From contig JBAYNS010000084.1 in NCBI GenBank assembly GCA_041678625.1, positions 1 through 5,699 on the forward strand: 5,699 bases of DNA. Direction: 5' to 3'. Numbering within the stretch: the first letter of the stretch is position 1; the number at the start of each line of letters is the position of its first letter. Source of the stretch: JBAYNS01 sp041678625 (GTDB lineage: Bacteria > Patescibacteriota > Gracilibacteria > Peribacterales > Peribacteraceae). The notes under the pieces were generated by a model. That model did no database searches. It was not told the DNA's origin and saw only the letters and a list, made by a program, of their open reading frames with translations. The translations under genes and the position numbers were made by a program. Positions 5,548 through 5,699 of the stretch are shown here, in pieces.

Positions 5548-5699
5548 TGACTACGAGATCACCGATACCGTGGAGGCAGGAATTATACTCACCGGACAAG
5601 AGGTAAAATCTTGCCGGATGGGCCATATAAGTCTGGCCGGAGCATATGTATCTTTCTTCAAAGAAAAGCCAATTCTCAAAGAGGCAAAAATCTCCCCAT
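5513..5699 (+). CDS. smpB: SsrA-binding protein SmpB, N-terminal 62 residues (runs off the right edge)
   Basis: SmpB binds tmRNA and carries it to stalled ribosomes, where trans-translation tags the unfinished peptide and frees the ribosome. The visible part has the family's opening: NRRARYDYEI (residues 7-16), EAGIILTGQEVKSCR (21-35, the LTGxEVKS signature), then ISLAGAYVSF and the start of the KEAKISP strand (56-62). It lacks the C-terminal half and the basic tail, which lie beyond the window. ATG 5513 matches the normal family start. It has no Shine-Dalgarno sequence and follows a 26-codon upstream frame by one base. Its first eleven codons are duplicated 82 bp upstream, so expression may depend on reinitiation or on a start within the palindrome-containing leader. 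No tmRNA gene is seen here. Confidence 0.95.
   Translation, partial: MKIVAQNRRARYDYEITDTVEAGIILTGQEVKSCRMGHISLAGAYVSFFKEKPILKEAKISP

Noticed and set aside
1..5699. tRNA genes, CRISPR arrays, insertion sequences or phage genes
   Set aside because: I saw no repeat-spacer pattern, no transposase or integrase motifs, and no cloverleaf sequence.

Overview
The window looks like chromosomal DNA of a bacterium, probably a member of the Patescibacteria/CPR radiation and possibly a Peregrinibacteria- or Peribacteria-like lineage. That placement is inference. It rests on the gene mix (RNase J with a basic N-terminal tail, a PP2C-like membrane protein, a small RibL/TagD-type nucleotidyltransferase, an LPxTG-like surface protein, a prepilin peptidase and SmpB), the near absence of Shine-Dalgarno sequences, and roughly balanced base composition. 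UGA behaves as a normal stop, which argues against the recoded Gracilibacteria and Absconditabacteria.

Layout. Positions 1-1059 (minus) hold the first 353 codons of ribonuclease J. A 260-bp AT-rich divergent intergenic region (1060-1319) carries a plausible promoter for RNase J, an inverted repeat over its -35 box, and a perfect 11-bp inverted repeat whose core occurs three times. On the plus strand follow a membrane protein with a degenerate PP2C-like phosphatase domain and a beta-rich C-terminal half (1320-3260), a RibL/TagD-like nucleotidyltransferase (3316-3714), and a two-gene unit behind a very good sigma-70-type promoter. That unit encodes a protein with two membrane segments ending in an LPDSG sorting-like signal (3774-4418) and a complete prepilin peptidase/N-methylase, PilD (4411-5181).

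Positions 5180-5323 contain what appears to be a free-standing structured RNA on the minus strand. It has its own TTGACA/TATTAT promoter, a long closing stem and an intrinsic terminator whose U-tract runs into the pilD stop codon. I could not place it in a known RNA family.

The right end holds the start of smpB (5513 onward), the tmRNA-binding protein of trans-translation. Its first 35 coding bases plus two leader bases are duplicated exactly 82 bp upstream. A REP-like palindrome lies between the copies. The upstream copy forms a 26-codon decoy reading frame that begins like SmpB, runs into the palindrome and stops one base before the true start. This duplicated leader and the unassigned RNA are the two most unusual things in the window.

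Functionally the genes cover RNA turnover (RNase J), ribosome rescue (SmpB), envelope and pilus biogenesis (PilD, LPDSG protein), a probable sensory or scaffold membrane protein, and possibly flavin-cofactor or cell-wall precursor chemistry. Only the LPDSG gene and pilD look like a true operon.
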